This document shows, one piece after another, positions 46,596 to 55,842 of a stretch of 64,000 nucleotides of DNA. A program made the translations under genes and the position numbers. The notes beneath the pieces are model-generated. The model had not been told where the DNA came from and ran no database searches. It worked only from the letters and a program-made list of their open reading frames with translations. Origin of the DNA: Frondihabitans sp. Leaf304 (lineage in GTDB: Bacteria > Actinomycetota > Actinomycetes > Actinomycetales > Microbacteriaceae). How positions within the stretch are numbered: the first letter of the stretch is position 1; every line of letters begins with the position of its first letter. The stretch covers positions 259,019-323,018 of the forward strand of contig NZ_LMNV01000005.1 of assembly GCF_001423105.1 (NCBI RefSeq). The letters are read 5' to 3'.

Positions 46596-46982
46596 CTAGC
46601 GGCGCGTCGACCAGAGCGACACGGCCACCAGCACGGGCTGGAAGACGAGGCGCACGGCGCGCTTACGGTCGGTGTCGAGCCCGAACGCGTCGGTGCGCGT
46701 GACGAGCTGCGAGATGTTGCCGGGGAAGATCGCGGTGAAGAAGGTCGCCGCGAGGTTGCCGACGGCGTGGCGCTTTACGCCGGAAACGAGCGCCGCGCCG
46801 AGTGCGATCTCGACGACGCCGGAGGCCAGCACGACCTGGTCTTCGGTGAGGGGCGTCTTGGCGGTGAGCCAGGTGGGCACCTGGGCGCGGAACGCCTCGC
46901 GCGCGGAAGTGAGGTGGGTGGTGCCAGCGAAGACGAGGGCGCCACCGAGGGCAAGGCGGGCGAGGGTGCGGGGAACAGACAT
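46596..46982 (-). CDS. DoxX-like membrane protein
   Basis: A 128-residue membrane protein of the DoxX/DoxD type. It has four hydrophobic segments: RLALGGALVFAGTTHL, VVLASGVVEIALGAALVSG, NLAATFFTAIFPGNISQ and VRLVFQPVLVAVSLW. The conserved AGTTHLTSA and the Glu in VVEIALG match the family. DoxX proteins are linked to redox or thiosulfate metabolism, but many are uncharacterised. Start 46982 (MSVPRTLARL) is chosen over 47006. The start is preceded by the palindrome GCAGACTTGTCTGC. It lies in the non-flagellar islet, divergent from flgB. Confidence 0.78.
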   Translation of the reverse strand: MSVPRTLARLALGGALVFAGTTHLTSAREAFRAQVPTWLTAKTPLTEDQVVLASGVVEIALGAALVSGVKRHAVGNLAATFFTAIFPGNISQLVTRTDAFGLDTDRKRAVRLVFQPVLVAVSLWSTRR

Positions 46983-47117
46983 GCAGACAAGTCTGCCGCA
47001 CACCACGCGATGTCTAGCAAACCAGCCTTGCCGCCAGCCCGGGCCACCCAGCCCCGGCCAACCCGGCCCCCGCCCCCCTGACCCCCGAAGACGGGGGCGC
47101 CTGAATCGGCAGACCTC

Positions 47118-47144
47118 CTAACGCCACCCCGGCCCGAGTCGATA
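47118..47144 (+). promoter_or_regulatory. FliA-type sigma promoter of the flgB operon
   Basis: CTAACG (47118-47123), 15 bases, TCGATA (47139-47144). One mismatch to CCGATA. It would drive the flgB to flgE block. Confidence 0.85.
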
Positions 47145-47223
47145 GAGCAACGTGAGCACGGATCGCTCACTCCTCAGGCCACGGATCGGCCGCCTCTCCC
47201 TGCTACTTGCGAAGCGAGCAGAC

Positions 47224-47565
47224 GTGCTGGAATCCGTGACCTCCCGAGCTCTCGAAAGTGCCCTCGACGGCCTTTCGATGCGCCAGAAGGCGATCTCGAA
47301 CAACATCGCCAACATCAACACCCCCGGCTACACGGCCGAGCGGGTGTCGTTCGAGGACGCGTTGAAGGCCAGCGTCGAGAAGGGCAACGGAGCGACGACC
47401 GCCACGATGGCCCGCTCGCTCGAGCCCACCAACGAGAACGGCAACAACGTCAATCTCGACACCGAGACTCTCAGCAACACGACCACCGTGCTGCAGTACC
47501 AGTTCGCCGCGCAGGCTGAGAACAACGTCATCACCAGCGTCCGCGCCGCACTCAGGACCAGCTGA
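47224..47565 (+). CDS. flgB: Flagellar basal-body rod protein FlgB
   Basis: A 113-residue proximal rod protein. [20 protein letters not shown] runs into [20 protein letters not shown], the family N-terminal motif. The C-terminal [20 protein letters not shown] is the pairing helix. The GTG at 47224 (VLESVTS) gives the usual FlgB N-terminus; a GTG at 47152, eight bases after the -10 box and in frame, would add 24 basic residues in a leaderless form. It overlaps flgC by one base. Confidence 0.92.
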   Translation: MLESVTSRALESALDGLSMRQKAISNNIANINTPGYTAERVSFEDALKASVEKGNGATTATMARSLEPTNENGNNVNLDTETLSNTTTVLQYQFAAQAENNVITSVRAALRTS

Positions 47566-47960
47566 TGGGCATGTTCGACGCGATCGGTATTGCGAGCACC
47601 GGCCTCACCGTCCACCGCAAGTGGATGGACGCCATCTCCGACAACATCGCCAACGTCAACACCGTCAAGCCGATGTCGGGCGCCGCATTCCAGGCGCGCT
47701 ACGTCGAGGTGCAGGAGGGCGAGGGCGTCTCGGGCGTCTACGTCAAGGCGGCCGCGTTCGGTTCGGCCGAGGGGCGGGTCACGTACTCGCCCGACGACCC
47801 GCAGGCGGACAAAAACGGCTATGTGCGCATGCCCGACATCGACCTCGGCACGCAGATGGCCGACCTGATCATGGCCCAGCGCGGCTATCAAGCGAATGCA
47901 GCGGTCGTCGACCGCGCCAAGACGAGCTACGAAGCAGCTCTCCAGATCGGACGCAACTAA
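47565..47960 (+). CDS. flgC: Flagellar basal-body rod protein FlgC
   Basis: A 131-residue rod protein. [20 protein letters not shown], then [13 protein letters not shown], is the N-terminal rod motif. [20 protein letters not shown] and [20 protein letters not shown] form the standard C-terminal motif. Coupled on both sides by one-base overlaps (TGATG with flgB, TAATG with fliE). Confidence 0.96.
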   Translation: MGMFDAIGIASTGLTVHRKWMDAISDNIANVNTVKPMSGAAFQARYVEVQEGEGVSGVYVKAAAFGSAEGRVTYSPDDPQADKNGYVRMPDIDLGTQMADLIMAQRGYQANAAVVDRAKTSYEAALQIGRN

Positions 47961-48298
47961 TGCCCATCTACCCCGTCTCCGGGACTTTCCCGACCGGCTC
48001 GACCGCCCTCAACTCCGGTGTCGGCTCCGTCGGCGCCACGCAGGACGCCTCGGCGATCAACGGCCTCGACGCCACTCCCACCACGGGCGCCTCGAGTTTC
48101 GGCAACGTCATCGACGGCCTGCAGTCGCTGCAGGGTCAGTCGCAGGATCTCGCGGTCAAGGCCGTCACCGGGTCGCTCGACGACGTCCACACAGCCACGA
48201 TCGCCGCCACGCGTGCCCAGGTCACGATGGAACTCGTCGCGGCCGTCCGTAACAAGGGCGTCGACGCGTTCAACGAGATCATGAGGATGCAGGCCTGA
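47960..48298 (+). CDS. fliE: Flagellar hook-basal body complex protein FliE
   Basis: A 112-residue adaptor between the MS ring (FliF) and the rod. The N-terminal third is a Gly/Ser/Thr-rich leader. The family core is [20 protein letters not shown], then [20 protein letters not shown] and [17 protein letters not shown] at the end. One-base overlaps with flgC and fliF. Confidence 0.94.
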   Translation: MPIYPVSGTFPTGSTALNSGVGSVGATQDASAINGLDATPTTGASSFGNVIDGLQSLQGQSQDLAVKAVTGSLDDVHTATIAATRAQVTMELVAAVRNKGVDAFNEIMRMQA

Positions 48299-49962
48299 TG
48301 CCCCCCGCTCTCCGCTCCATGTTCACCGGCCTCTCCGACCGGATCAAGGCGTTCACCGTCGCCCAGCGCACGCTCGCGATCATCGGCGTGGCCGTGCTCG
48401 TGCTCGGCTCCGTCGCTCTCACGTCGTTCCTCACGAAGCCGTCGTATACGCCGCTGTTCACCGGCCTCGCCGCGACCGACGCCTCGGCCGTGGTCGACCA
48501 GCTCACCACCGACGGCGTTCCGTACCAGCTCACCGACGGCGGATCCACGATCCTCGTGCCGCAGTCGCAGGTCTACTCGGAGCGCCTCAAGGCCGCGTCG
48601 GCAGGCCTCCCCGCCGACAACACCGGCGGTTACTCGCTGCTCGACACCATGGGCGTCACCTCGTCGGAGTTCCAGCAGAACGTCACCTACAAGCGCGCGA
48701 TCGAGGGCGAGCTCGCCAAGACGATCGGCGCCATGGACGGCGTCCAGGCGGCGAGCGTGCAGCTCGCGATCCCGCAGGAGACCGTCTTCGCGGAGAACAC
48801 CAAGGATCCCACCGCTTCCGTCTTCGTCCAGGCCAAGTCGGGCGTCACCCTGTCGACCGACCAGGTCGATGCGATCGTGCACCTGACGAGTGCCTCCATC
48901 GAGGGCATGAAGCCGACCGACGTCTCGGTCGTCGATTCGAAGGGCGTCGTCCTCTCGGCGGTCGGCACGGGCACGACCGGCAACTCGTCGCAGCAGTCGA
49001 GCGACTACGAGAGCCGCGTGCAGGCGAGCGTCCAGGCGATGCTCGACAAGGTGCTGGGCGCCGGCAACTCGACGGTCGTCGTCGCGGCCGACATGAACCA
49101 GTCGTCGGGCACGAAGGTGTCGGAGTCGTACGCCGACCCGACGGGCGGGGCGCAGCCCCTCAGCGAGTCGAGCACCAAGGAGTCGTATGCGGGAGACGGC
49201 GCTGCCGGATCCTCGGGGACGACCGGTGTGCTCGGCCCCGACAACATCGCCGTCCCGAGTGGGTCGGCCACCTCGGGAACCTCGTCGGCCAGCGGCAACG
49301 GCTACGTCAACGAGTCGGCCACGAAGAACAACGCCGTCGACAAGACCACCGAGACCACGAACATCCCCGCCGGTCAGCTGAACAAGCAGACCATCTCGGT
49401 CGCACTGAACAGCTCGATCGCCGGCTCGCAGAACCTCACCGCGATCTCGGACCTCGTGTCGAAGGCCGCGGGCGTCGACACCAAGCGCGGCGACTCGGTC
49501 AGCGTGCAGGCCGTGTCGTTCGACACCTCGGGCGCGAAGGCCGCCGCCGCCGCGCTGAAGGCCGCCGACGCGCAGGCCGCCAGCGACAGCATGTGGGCGA
49601 CCATCCGCACCGTCGGAACGATCGCCGCCATCGCGATCCCGCTGCTCATCGCGCTGTTCCTGCTGACCCGCAAGGGCCGCAAGCAGGAGCGCGAAGACAT
49701 CGACCTCGGCGAGATCTCGTCGGTCGCCGGCACCTGGCCGGGCGAGGCCGAGACCCAGTCGATGGCTCTCGCCGACGCCGAGCGCCGCCGTCTCGAAGCC
49801 CTCTCGGCGAGCAACGCCCCGACCGTGCAGCTGCCCTCACTCGCCCCCGAGGGAGCCACGATGGAGCGCAAGCGCGCCGAGATCGACGCCCTCGCGGCCA
49901 GCGACCCCGACCGCACGGCCGAGCTCCTCCGCGGCATGCTCGAAGACAAGCAGACCGTATGA
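48298..49962 (+). CDS. fliF: Flagellar MS-ring protein FliF
   Basis: A 554-residue MS-ring subunit with two membrane helices, near residues 25-45 (LAIIGVAVLVLGSVALTSFL) and 437-457 (TVGTIAAIAIPLLIALFLLT). The ring-building domain spans YTPLFTGLAATDASAVVDQL through QEFQQNVTYKRAIEGEL-like and AIPQETVFAENTKDPTASVF. The C-terminal cytoplasmic helix MERKRAEIDALAASDPDRTA, then ELLRGMLEDK, is the FliG-binding motif. It overlaps fliG as ATGA. Confidence 0.96.
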   Translation: MPPALRSMFTGLSDRIKAFTVAQRTLAIIGVAVLVLGSVALTSFLTKPSYTPLFTGLAATDASAVVDQLTTDGVPYQLTDGGSTILVPQSQVYSERLKAASAGLPADNTGGYSLLDTMGVTSSEFQQNVTYKRAIEGELAKTIGAMDGVQAASVQLAIPQETVFAENTKDPTASVFVQAKSGVTLSTDQVDAIVHLTSASIEGMKPTDVSVVDSKGVVLSAVGTGTTGNSSQQSSDYESRVQASVQAMLDKVLGAGNSTVVVAADMNQSSGTKVSESYADPTGGAQPLSESSTKESYAGDGAAGSSGTTGVLGPDNIAVPSGSATSGTSSASGNGYVNESATKNNAVDKTTETTNIPAGQLNKQTISVALNSSIAGSQNLTAISDLVSKAAGVDTKRGDSVSVQAVSFDTSGAKAAAAALKAADAQAASDSMWATIRTVGTIAAIAIPLLIALFLLTRKGRKQEREDIDLGEISSVAGTWPGEAETQSMALADAERRRLEALSASNAPTVQLPSLAPEGATMERKRAEIDALAASDPDRTAELLRGMLEDKQTV

Positions 49963-50984
49963 GCTCCGCAGTCAAGCCGGTCGAGCTGACCGGGGCGCAG
50001 AAGGTCGCCGTGATCCTCATGCAGATGGATCAGGCGCGTGCCGCCACGGTCATGCAGAAGTTCAACGAGACCGAGGCCGACGAGATCACCGCCGAGCTGG
50101 TCAAGATGCGTCGCGTCGAGTCCAGCGTGGCCGACACGGCCGTGGGCGAGTTCCACGAGCTGTCGACACAGGGCCGGGTCACTCGCCGTGGCGGCCGCGA
50201 CTTCGCGGTCGGGCTGCTCGAGGCCTCGTTCGGATCGGAGCGTGCCGCCGGCGTCATGGAGCGTCTCGCCTCGTCGATGGCCGGCAAGTCGTTCGAGTTC
50301 CTCGACGCCGCCGACTCCGGTCAGCTGCTGACCCTGCTCGACAGCGAGCTGCCGCAGACCATCGCGCTCGTGCTCGCGCACCTGAAGGCCGACCAGGCCT
50401 CCGCGGTGCTCGTCGGGCTCGACGTCTCGCTCCGTACCGACGTCGCCCAGGCCATCGCCACCATGGGCACCGCGACCCCCGAGGCCGTCGGCATCGTCGC
50501 CCAGACGCTGAAGGTGCGGGCCGGCGCCGTCGTCGCGCCCCGCGAGCAGGTCGAGGCCGTCGGAGGCATCCAGCCGCTGGTCGAGATCATCAACCGCTCC
50601 GACGCCGCGACCGAACGGATCCTCCTCGAAGGGCTCGAGGCGCGGGATCCTGCGCTCGCGGAAGAGGTGCGCTCGCGCATGCTCACCTTCGTCGACATCG
50701 TCAAGCTCGACCCGCGCGACGTCCAGCAGGTGCTGCGCGGCATCGACGCGGCCGTGCTCGCGATCGCCATGAAGGGCGCGCCCGAGGCCGTCACCGAGGT
50801 CATCCGCGGCAACGTCTCGGAGCGCAACCGGGAGCTGCTCGACGACGAGATCCGCGCCGCCGGACCCGTGCGCCTGTCGCAGGTCGAAGAGGCCCGTGCC
50901 TCGGTGGTCAGCGCGATTCGCGAACTCGAGGCCCAGGGCGCGATCACCGTGCAGCGCGGCGACGAGGAGGCCCTCGTTGAGTAG
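49959..50984 (+). CDS. fliG: Flagellar motor switch protein FliG
   Basis: A 341-residue rotor protein. ELTGAQKVAVILMQMDQARA at the N-terminus binds FliF. The central armadillo part is seen in SGQLLTLLDSELPQTIALVL (with the EHPQ-like motif altered to ELPQ). The C-terminal torque domain has ARDPALAEEVRSRMLTFVDI and VLAIAMKGAPEAVTEVIRGN, with the charged residues that contact MotA. ATGA overlap with fliF. The end overlaps the TTG of fliH by 8 bases. Confidence 0.96.
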   Translation: MSSAVKPVELTGAQKVAVILMQMDQARAATVMQKFNETEADEITAELVKMRRVESSVADTAVGEFHELSTQGRVTRRGGRDFAVGLLEASFGSERAAGVMERLASSMAGKSFEFLDAADSGQLLTLLDSELPQTIALVLAHLKADQASAVLVGLDVSLRTDVAQAIATMGTATPEAVGIVAQTLKVRAGAVVAPREQVEAVGGIQPLVEIINRSDAATERILLEGLEARDPALAEEVRSRMLTFVDIVKLDPRDVQQVLRGIDAAVLAIAMKGAPEAVTEVIRGNVSERNRELLDDEIRAAGPVRLSQVEEARASVVSAIRELEAQGAITVQRGDEEALVE

Positions 50985-51585
50985 CGACACCCTGTTCACC
51001 CGCGTCGCGTTCCCCGTGCTCCGCAACCCGCTCTCGGCGGCGCGCGAAGACGAGGCCGCCCAGCGCGGCGAGGCCGCCGGGTACGCGGCGGGGCTCCGTG
51101 CCGCCGCGGCCGAGACCGCCGCCCTCCGCGAGGCGCTCGCCGCCGAGCAGGCCGCCGTGATCGCCCACGCGAACGCCCGCGCCGATGCCGCCATCGCCGT
51201 GCTCCACGCGGCCACCGCCGCTATCGACGCCCGTCAGGCAGCCCTCCGCACCGAGGTGCAGCAGACCCTCCTCGCCACCTCCCTTCAGCTCGCCACCGCC
51301 GTGATCGGCTACGAGCTCGAGACGAACCCCGAGTCGACCGTCGTCGCCGCGCTCACCCGCGCGCTCGCCGAGGTCGATCCCGCCGACGTCGTCTCGGTGC
51401 GCCTCAACCCCGCCGACCTCTCACTCCTCGACGGGCAGGGCGACGCGCTCGGCGTGCACCTCGTGGCAGACGCCTCCCTCGCTCGCGGCGACGCCCGCGC
51501 CGACCTCACCGCCGGGTTCATCGACGCCACGCTCGGCTCGGCGCTCGATCGCGCGCGCCACGAACTGCTCGGGGGCGCCGCGTGA
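50977..51585 (+). CDS. fliH: Flagellar assembly protein FliH
   Basis: A 202-residue regulator of the export ATPase FliI. The helical N-terminus ALREDEAAQRGEAAGYAAGL-like carries Gly repeats (GEAAGYAAG). The C-terminal domain is LLATSLQLATAVIGYELETN, LTRALAEVDPADVVSVRLNP and ARADLTAGFIDATLGSALDR. The TTG start (50977) has GAGGAGG six bases upstream and lies within the fliG end. GTGA overlap with fliI. Confidence 0.85.
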   Translation: MSSDTLFTRVAFPVLRNPLSAAREDEAAQRGEAAGYAAGLRAAAAETAALREALAAEQAAVIAHANARADAAIAVLHAATAAIDARQAALRTEVQQTLLATSLQLATAVIGYELETNPESTVVAALTRALAEVDPADVVSVRLNPADLSLLDGQGDALGVHLVADASLARGDARADLTAGFIDATLGSALDRARHELLGGAA

Positions 51586-52955
51586 CCTTCGCCGCACCGA
51601 CCCTCCTCGCCCCCTCGCTCGACGTCGCCGCCCAGGTGCGTGCGGCCTCGCGTGCGGCGCGACCGCTGCGCGTCGGCGTCGTGTCGAGTGTCGTCGGCCT
51701 GGGCCTCGGCGTGACGGGCCTCGACTCCGCTCTCGGCGAGGTCGTCGCGGTGGGCGAACCGTTCGTCGATGCGTCCGGCCAGCGTGTCGAGCGCCTGGCC
51801 GAGGTCGTCGCAGCGACGGCCGACGGGGTGCGCTGCATGCCGCTCGGTCCGCTCACGGGTGTTCGCGCCGGAATGGCCGTGCGCCCGACGGGTCGCCCGA
51901 TCCTCGTCCCCACCGGCCGTGGCCTCTTCGGTCGCGTGATCGACGGGCTCGGCCGTCCTCTCGACGGCAAGGGCCCGCTCGACTTCGACGAGCTCGTCTC
52001 GATCGACCACGCGACCCCGAACTCGATGCAGCGCGCCCGCATCGACACGCCCCTCCAGCTCGGCGTCCGCGCTCTCGACACCCTCACCACGGCCGGTCGC
52101 GGACAGCGCCTCGGTCTCTTCGCGGGCTCCGGCGTCGGCAAGTCGTCGCTCCTGTCGATGATCGCCCGCGGCACCGACGCCGAGGTCAGCGTCATCGCCC
52201 TCATCGGCGAGCGCGGCCGCGAGGTGCGCGAGTTCCTCGAAGACGACCTCGGCCCCGAGGGGCTCGCCCGCTCCGTCGTCGTCGTGTCGACCTCCGACGA
52301 GCCCGCCCTCATGCGCCTCCGTGCCGCGTTCGCCGCCACCCGCATCGCCGAGTCGTTCCGCGACGGCGGCTCCGACGTCGTTCTGATGATGGACTCGCTG
52401 ACCCGCGTCGCCATGGCTCAGCGCGAGATCGGACTCTCCGTCGGCGAACCTCCCGCCACCCGGGGCTACCCGCCGTCGACGTTCTCGACGCTCGCGAACC
52501 TCCTGGAGCGCGCCGGCACGGACGTCACCGGCTCGGTCACCGGCCTCTACACGGTGCTCGTCGATGGCGACGACCACAACGAGCCCATCGCCGATGCCGC
52601 CCGCTCGATCCTCGACGGCCACGTCGTGCTCGACCGGAAGCTCGCCGTCACCGGGCACTTCCCGTCGATCGATGTGCTCGGTTCGATCTCGCGCGTCGCG
52701 TCGAAGGTCATCTCGCGCGAGCAGTCCGCCGCCGCCAAGCACCTTCGCACCGTCATGGCCGCTCGCAAGTCGGCGCAGGATCTCATCGACGTCGGCGCGT
52801 ACCAGCCGGGCACCAACCCGCTCGTCGACGCGGCGGTGGCCCACCAGGGCGAGATCGACGCGTTCCTGCAGCAGAGCATGGACGACCAGACGCCCGCGGC
52901 AGACGCGTGGGCGAGGCTGGAACGGCTCGCTCGGATCCTCGGCGGTGCCCTATGA
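51582..52955 (+). CDS. fliI: Flagellar type III export ATPase FliI
   Basis: A 457-residue F1-beta-like ATPase. Walker A GLFAGSGVGKSS (about 182-193), the DALG-equivalent Walker B VVLMMDSLTRVAMAQREIGL, the switch VIALIGERGREVREFLEDDL and the family motif SVGEPPATRGYPPSTFSTLA are all present. The closing QLIDVGAYQPG-type segment (DLIDVGAYQPGTNP) and the C-terminal helical DEIDAFLQQS-like end match FliI. GTG start inside the fliH stop. Confidence 0.97.
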   Translation: MTFAAPTLLAPSLDVAAQVRAASRAARPLRVGVVSSVVGLGLGVTGLDSALGEVVAVGEPFVDASGQRVERLAEVVAATADGVRCMPLGPLTGVRAGMAVRPTGRPILVPTGRGLFGRVIDGLGRPLDGKGPLDFDELVSIDHATPNSMQRARIDTPLQLGVRALDTLTTAGRGQRLGLFAGSGVGKSSLLSMIARGTDAEVSVIALIGERGREVREFLEDDLGPEGLARSVVVVSTSDEPALMRLRAAFAATRIAESFRDGGSDVVLMMDSLTRVAMAQREIGLSVGEPPATRGYPPSTFSTLANLLERAGTDVTGSVTGLYTVLVDGDDHNEPIADAARSILDGHVVLDRKLAVTGHFPSIDVLGSISRVASKVISREQSAAAKHLRTVMAARKSAQDLIDVGAYQPGTNPLVDAAVAHQGEIDAFLQQSMDDQTPAADAWARLERLARILGGAL

Positions 52956-53404
52956 AGCAGTTCTCTCTCGCCGGGCTGCTCCGCGTCCGTCACGCCCAGC
53001 AGCAGAAGGCGCTCGCCGAGCTGTCGGAGGCGAACCGAAGGATCCGCGACGTCGCCGAACGCCGTGCCCGTGTGGAGCGCACTCTCGTCGACGCCGCCGG
53101 CTCCAAATCCATCGTCACCGATGCGGCCACCCTCATCGCGGTGGCCGCGGCACGCGCCTCGACCCGCAGCATGATCGCCGAGCTCGACGCCGTCGCCGAC
53201 GCGCACCGGATCGAGGCGGCCGAGGCGCAGTCCGAGTTCAACGGGGCCCGGGCCCGGTCGATCGCCCTGGAGAAGCTCGAGGAGCGACACAACGCGCTCG
53301 CCCTCGCCGAGGAGCTCCGCGACGAGCAGCTCGCGCTCGACGAGATCGCCTCGAACAACCACCGTCCCAGTCAGTTCACCGCCCGTGAGGGGGAGCAGTC
53401 ATGA
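52952..53404 (+). CDS. fliJ: Flagellar export chaperone FliJ
   Basis: A 150-residue antiparallel coiled-coil protein. FSLAGLLRVRHAQQQKALAE and LSEANRRIRDVAERRARVER are the N-terminal helix; LEKLEERHNALALAEELRDE is the return helix. Position after fliI and length fit FliJ, which links the ATPase to FlhA and escorts substrates. Sequence identity in this family is low, so the call rests mainly on position and coiled-coil. ATGA overlaps on both sides. Confidence 0.85.
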   Translation: MKQFSLAGLLRVRHAQQQKALAELSEANRRIRDVAERRARVERTLVDAAGSKSIVTDAATLIAVAAARASTRSMIAELDAVADAHRIEAAEAQSEFNGARARSIALEKLEERHNALALAEELRDEQLALDEIASNNHRPSQFTAREGEQS

Positions 53405-54144
53405 GCGTCACGGACGTGATGACCCGGATCTCGCAGATCCAGAGCACCATCGCCCAGATCCAGTCGGGGGAGTTCTCCACCCCCTCGAGCACTTCGTCGA
53501 CCGACAGCGCGTCGACGTTCGCGTCGGCGCTGGCGTCGGCGAACGCCACCACCGGCACGACGGGTGCAACCGGAGCGGCTGCAGCGACTTCCGCGGCCTC
53601 CACGACCGGCCTCGATTCGACAGCCGGCACGAAGGCGACCCCTGCCAGCCCGACCGGCGGCCTCGTCGACAACGGCGTCACCGGCGACGACATCGTCGCC
53701 GACGCCAAGAAGTACCTCGGCGTGCCCTACGTCTTCGGCGGCACCACGACCTCTGGCATGGACTGCTCGGGCCTCGTCCAGACCGTCTTCAAAGACCTCG
53801 GAATCACCATGCCGCGCGTGGTGCCCGACCAGGCCGAGATGGGCGTCAAGATCCCCGATCTCGCCCACGCCAAGGCCGGCGACCTCATCAGCACCAAAGA
53901 CGGCGGCCACATCGTCATCTATCTCGGCGACGGCAAGATCCTGCACGCGCCCCGACCCGGCAAGGACGTCCGCATCATCGACAACTACCTCAAAGACAGC
54001 GACATCGGCGAGATCCGCCGCATCGTGCCGTCGACCGCATCGGCGTCGGTGTCGGCGGCGTCGACCGCGAAGGCGACCGGTTCGCAGTCCGACCTCGTCA
54101 CGGCGGCCCTCCAGCAGCTCATGGCATCCGGAGCCTCCGCGTGA
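53401..54144 (+). CDS. NlpC/P60 (C40) peptidase encoded in the flagellar operon
   Basis: A 247-residue cysteine peptidase of the NlpC/P60 family, which cleaves peptidoglycan stem peptides. The catalytic Cys is in TTSGMDCSGLVQTVF, the His in TKDGGHIVIYLG and the third residue in KILHAPRPG. The core domain spans about 95-215 (VADAKKYLGVPYVFGGTT is the start). Upstream of it is a Ser/Thr/Ala-rich linker and a short helix VTDVMTRISQIQSTIAQIQS. There is no signal peptide, which points to export through the flagellar type III system, as for the FlgJ muramidase of Gram-negatives. Translationally coupled to fliJ and fliK. Confidence 0.88.
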   Translation: MSVTDVMTRISQIQSTIAQIQSGEFSTPSSTSSTDSASTFASALASANATTGTTGATGAAAATSAASTTGLDSTAGTKATPASPTGGLVDNGVTGDDIVADAKKYLGVPYVFGGTTTSGMDCSGLVQTVFKDLGITMPRVVPDQAEMGVKIPDLAHAKAGDLISTKDGGHIVIYLGDGKILHAPRPGKDVRIIDNYLKDSDIGEIRRIVPSTASASVSAASTAKATGSQSDLVTAALQQLMASGASA

Positions 54145-55829
54145 GCCCCGCCGTCGCCGACCTGCTCGGGGCGCGCCCCGCCTCGTCGCCGTCCATGCCC
54201 TCGCGGTCGTCCGGTTCGCCCGCCTCGGCGTCCGCCTTCGGCGACGCGATGCACGCGCAGGATCCCTCGGCTCCCGCCCGCGAGCCCGTCGCGCCCCGCA
54301 CCGCTGCCGCGCGTTCGCTGCAGCGCGACACCCGCGACCCGTCGTCGCAGGGCGGCTCCGGTTCCGACACGACGCCTGCCGACGCTGCGAGCCCTGCCGC
54401 TGCCGCAGACGCCGCTCCGGTGGCGGATGCTTCGGCGGCCCCGGCCTCGCCCGTGTCTGGCCTGCCCCTTTCCGCGCTTTCGCTCGTCGCGGCACTTCAG
54501 CCGTCGGCCGTGCCCTCTTCTGGCGCGACCGCGCCGTCTGCGACCACGTCGGCTGCGACCGCGCCGGGCGCGACCCTGCCGGCCGCGCTGGCAGCTCAGA
54601 CCTCCCTCGTCACTGCCACTGCCACTGCCACGGTCGCAGTACCGCTCGGCGGCGTGCTGGCCGAACCCGCCTCCGTCGTGGCTGTCTCGCCATCCCCGGT
54701 CGTACCGACGCCGACGGCCACCTCGTCGGCGGCGTCCGCTCCGGTGGCACCATCGGCAGTAGCACCAACTGCCGGCCTCGCCCCGGCTGCCATCGCCGCG
54801 GCGCCGGTCGACCCGGCCGCGCCCGCCACGGCCCTGCCCTCGGCGTCGCAGCTGCCAGCCGCGCTGGTCGCCGGCACGACGCCCCCTGGCTCGAGCACGC
54901 GCCCCAAATCGGAATCGACGACCGCGGCCGCCAGCGGTGACGCGAAGTCCAGCTCGGCCACCGGGCTCGCGGCGGGCGCGACCACCGCAGTGCCGACTAC
55001 CGCAATCCCGAGTACTGCTGTGCCGACCACCGCTGCGCCGACTACTGCAGTGCCGACCACCGCAGCGCCGACCACTGGCCCGGTAGCCGCCGCCGTCCAG
55101 CCGGCTGCCACTCAGCCCGCTTCCCCGGCCCTCGCGTCATCCGTCGCAGCGGCGTCGGGCGCAGCGAGTGCTCCGACGGCGGCCACCACGCCGATCGTTC
55201 GCACCGTCGTCGCACCCGCCCTCGACACCGAGCCGCCTGCCGCCGCACCGTCCGGTGCTACCGCGACCGCGGCGCAGCCGACCGTCCCCGACACCGCCGC
55301 GGCCTTCGCCGCTGTCCAGGCGCCGCAGGCCCCCGCCCCGGCCGCGATCACGACCGCCACCCCGGTCGCCGCAGCCCCGGCCCAACCGGCGGCCCCTCTG
55401 CACACCCAGCTCGCCCGTCCGGTCTTCACGCTCGCGGCTGCGGGTCACGGCGAGCACGTCGTGACCGTTCAAGTCAGCCCCGACGCGCTCGGGCCGGTCA
55501 CTGTCCGAGCCCACGTGGGTGCGGAGGGGATGAGGGTCGAGCTGTTCGCGCAGTCGGACGCCGGTCGAGAGGCGGTCCGCGGGATCCTCGGCGACCTTCG
55601 CCGCGACCTGCAGTCCGCCGGTGTCTCGTCGACCGTCGACCTGTCGAGCCAGAACCAGCCGCAGCAGGGTCAGAGCGCCCTCGGGCAGGGCCAGGGTCAG
55701 AGCCAGGCCGGCCGCGGCCCGCGCACTGACGGATCGGCGACACCTGCCGATAGTGAGAACGAAGAGTCTCCGTCGAGCGCGCCTCGTGCGCACTCGATCT
55801 CCGCCACCTCCATCGACGTGATGGCCTGA
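54141..55829 (+). CDS. fliK: Flagellar hook-length control protein FliK
   Basis: A 562-residue FliK. About 430 residues are a long Ala/Pro/Thr/Ser-rich, low-complexity ruler with repeats such as PTTAVPTTAAPTT (about 54985-55080). The C-terminal FlgHook domain is HVVTVQVSPDALGPVTVRAH, then GMRVELFAQSDAGREAVRGI and LRRDLQSAGVSSTVDLSSQN. The C-terminus is Gln-rich. It sets hook length and switches export specificity. GTG start overlaps the previous stop. An internal FliA-type promoter-like sequence lies at 55726-55752. Confidence 0.92.
   Translation: MSPAVADLLGARPASSPSMPSRSSGSPASASAFGDAMHAQDPSAPAREPVAPRTAAARSLQRDTRDPSSQGGSGSDTTPADAASPAAAADAAPVADASAAPASPVSGLPLSALSLVAALQPSAVPSSGATAPSATTSAATAPGATLPAALAAQTSLVTATATATVAVPLGGVLAEPASVVAVSPSPVVPTPTATSSAASAPVAPSAVAPTAGLAPAAIAAAPVDPAAPATALPSASQLPAALVAGTTPPGSSTRPKSESTTAAASGDAKSSSATGLAAGATTAVPTTAIPSTAVPTTAAPTTAVPTTAAPTTGPVAAAVQPAATQPASPALASSVAAASGAASAPTAATTPIVRTVVAPALDTEPPAAAPSGATATAAQPTVPDTAAAFAAVQAPQAPAPAAITTATPVAAAPAQPAAPLHTQLARPVFTLAAAGHGEHVVTVQVSPDALGPVTVRAHVGAEGMRVELFAQSDAGREAVRGILGDLRRDLQSAGVSSTVDLSSQNQPQQGQSALGQGQGQSQAGRGPRTDGSATPADSENEESPSSAPRAHSISATSIDVMA
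55726..55752 (+). promoter_or_regulatory. Possible internal FliA-type promoter within fliK
   Basis: CTGACG (55726-55731), 15 bases, CCGATA (55747-55752). One mismatch in the -35 element; the spacer is the same as in the others. It would supply flgD and flgE, starting 84 bases before flgD. Confidence 0.5.
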
Positions 55830-55842
55830 AAGGACTGAACGA

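Noticed and set aside
47152-47223. Leaderless N-terminal extension of FlgB from GTG 47152
   Set aside because: It would be placed correctly after the -10 box, but the added basic residues have no counterpart in FlgB proteins, so the shorter start is preferred.
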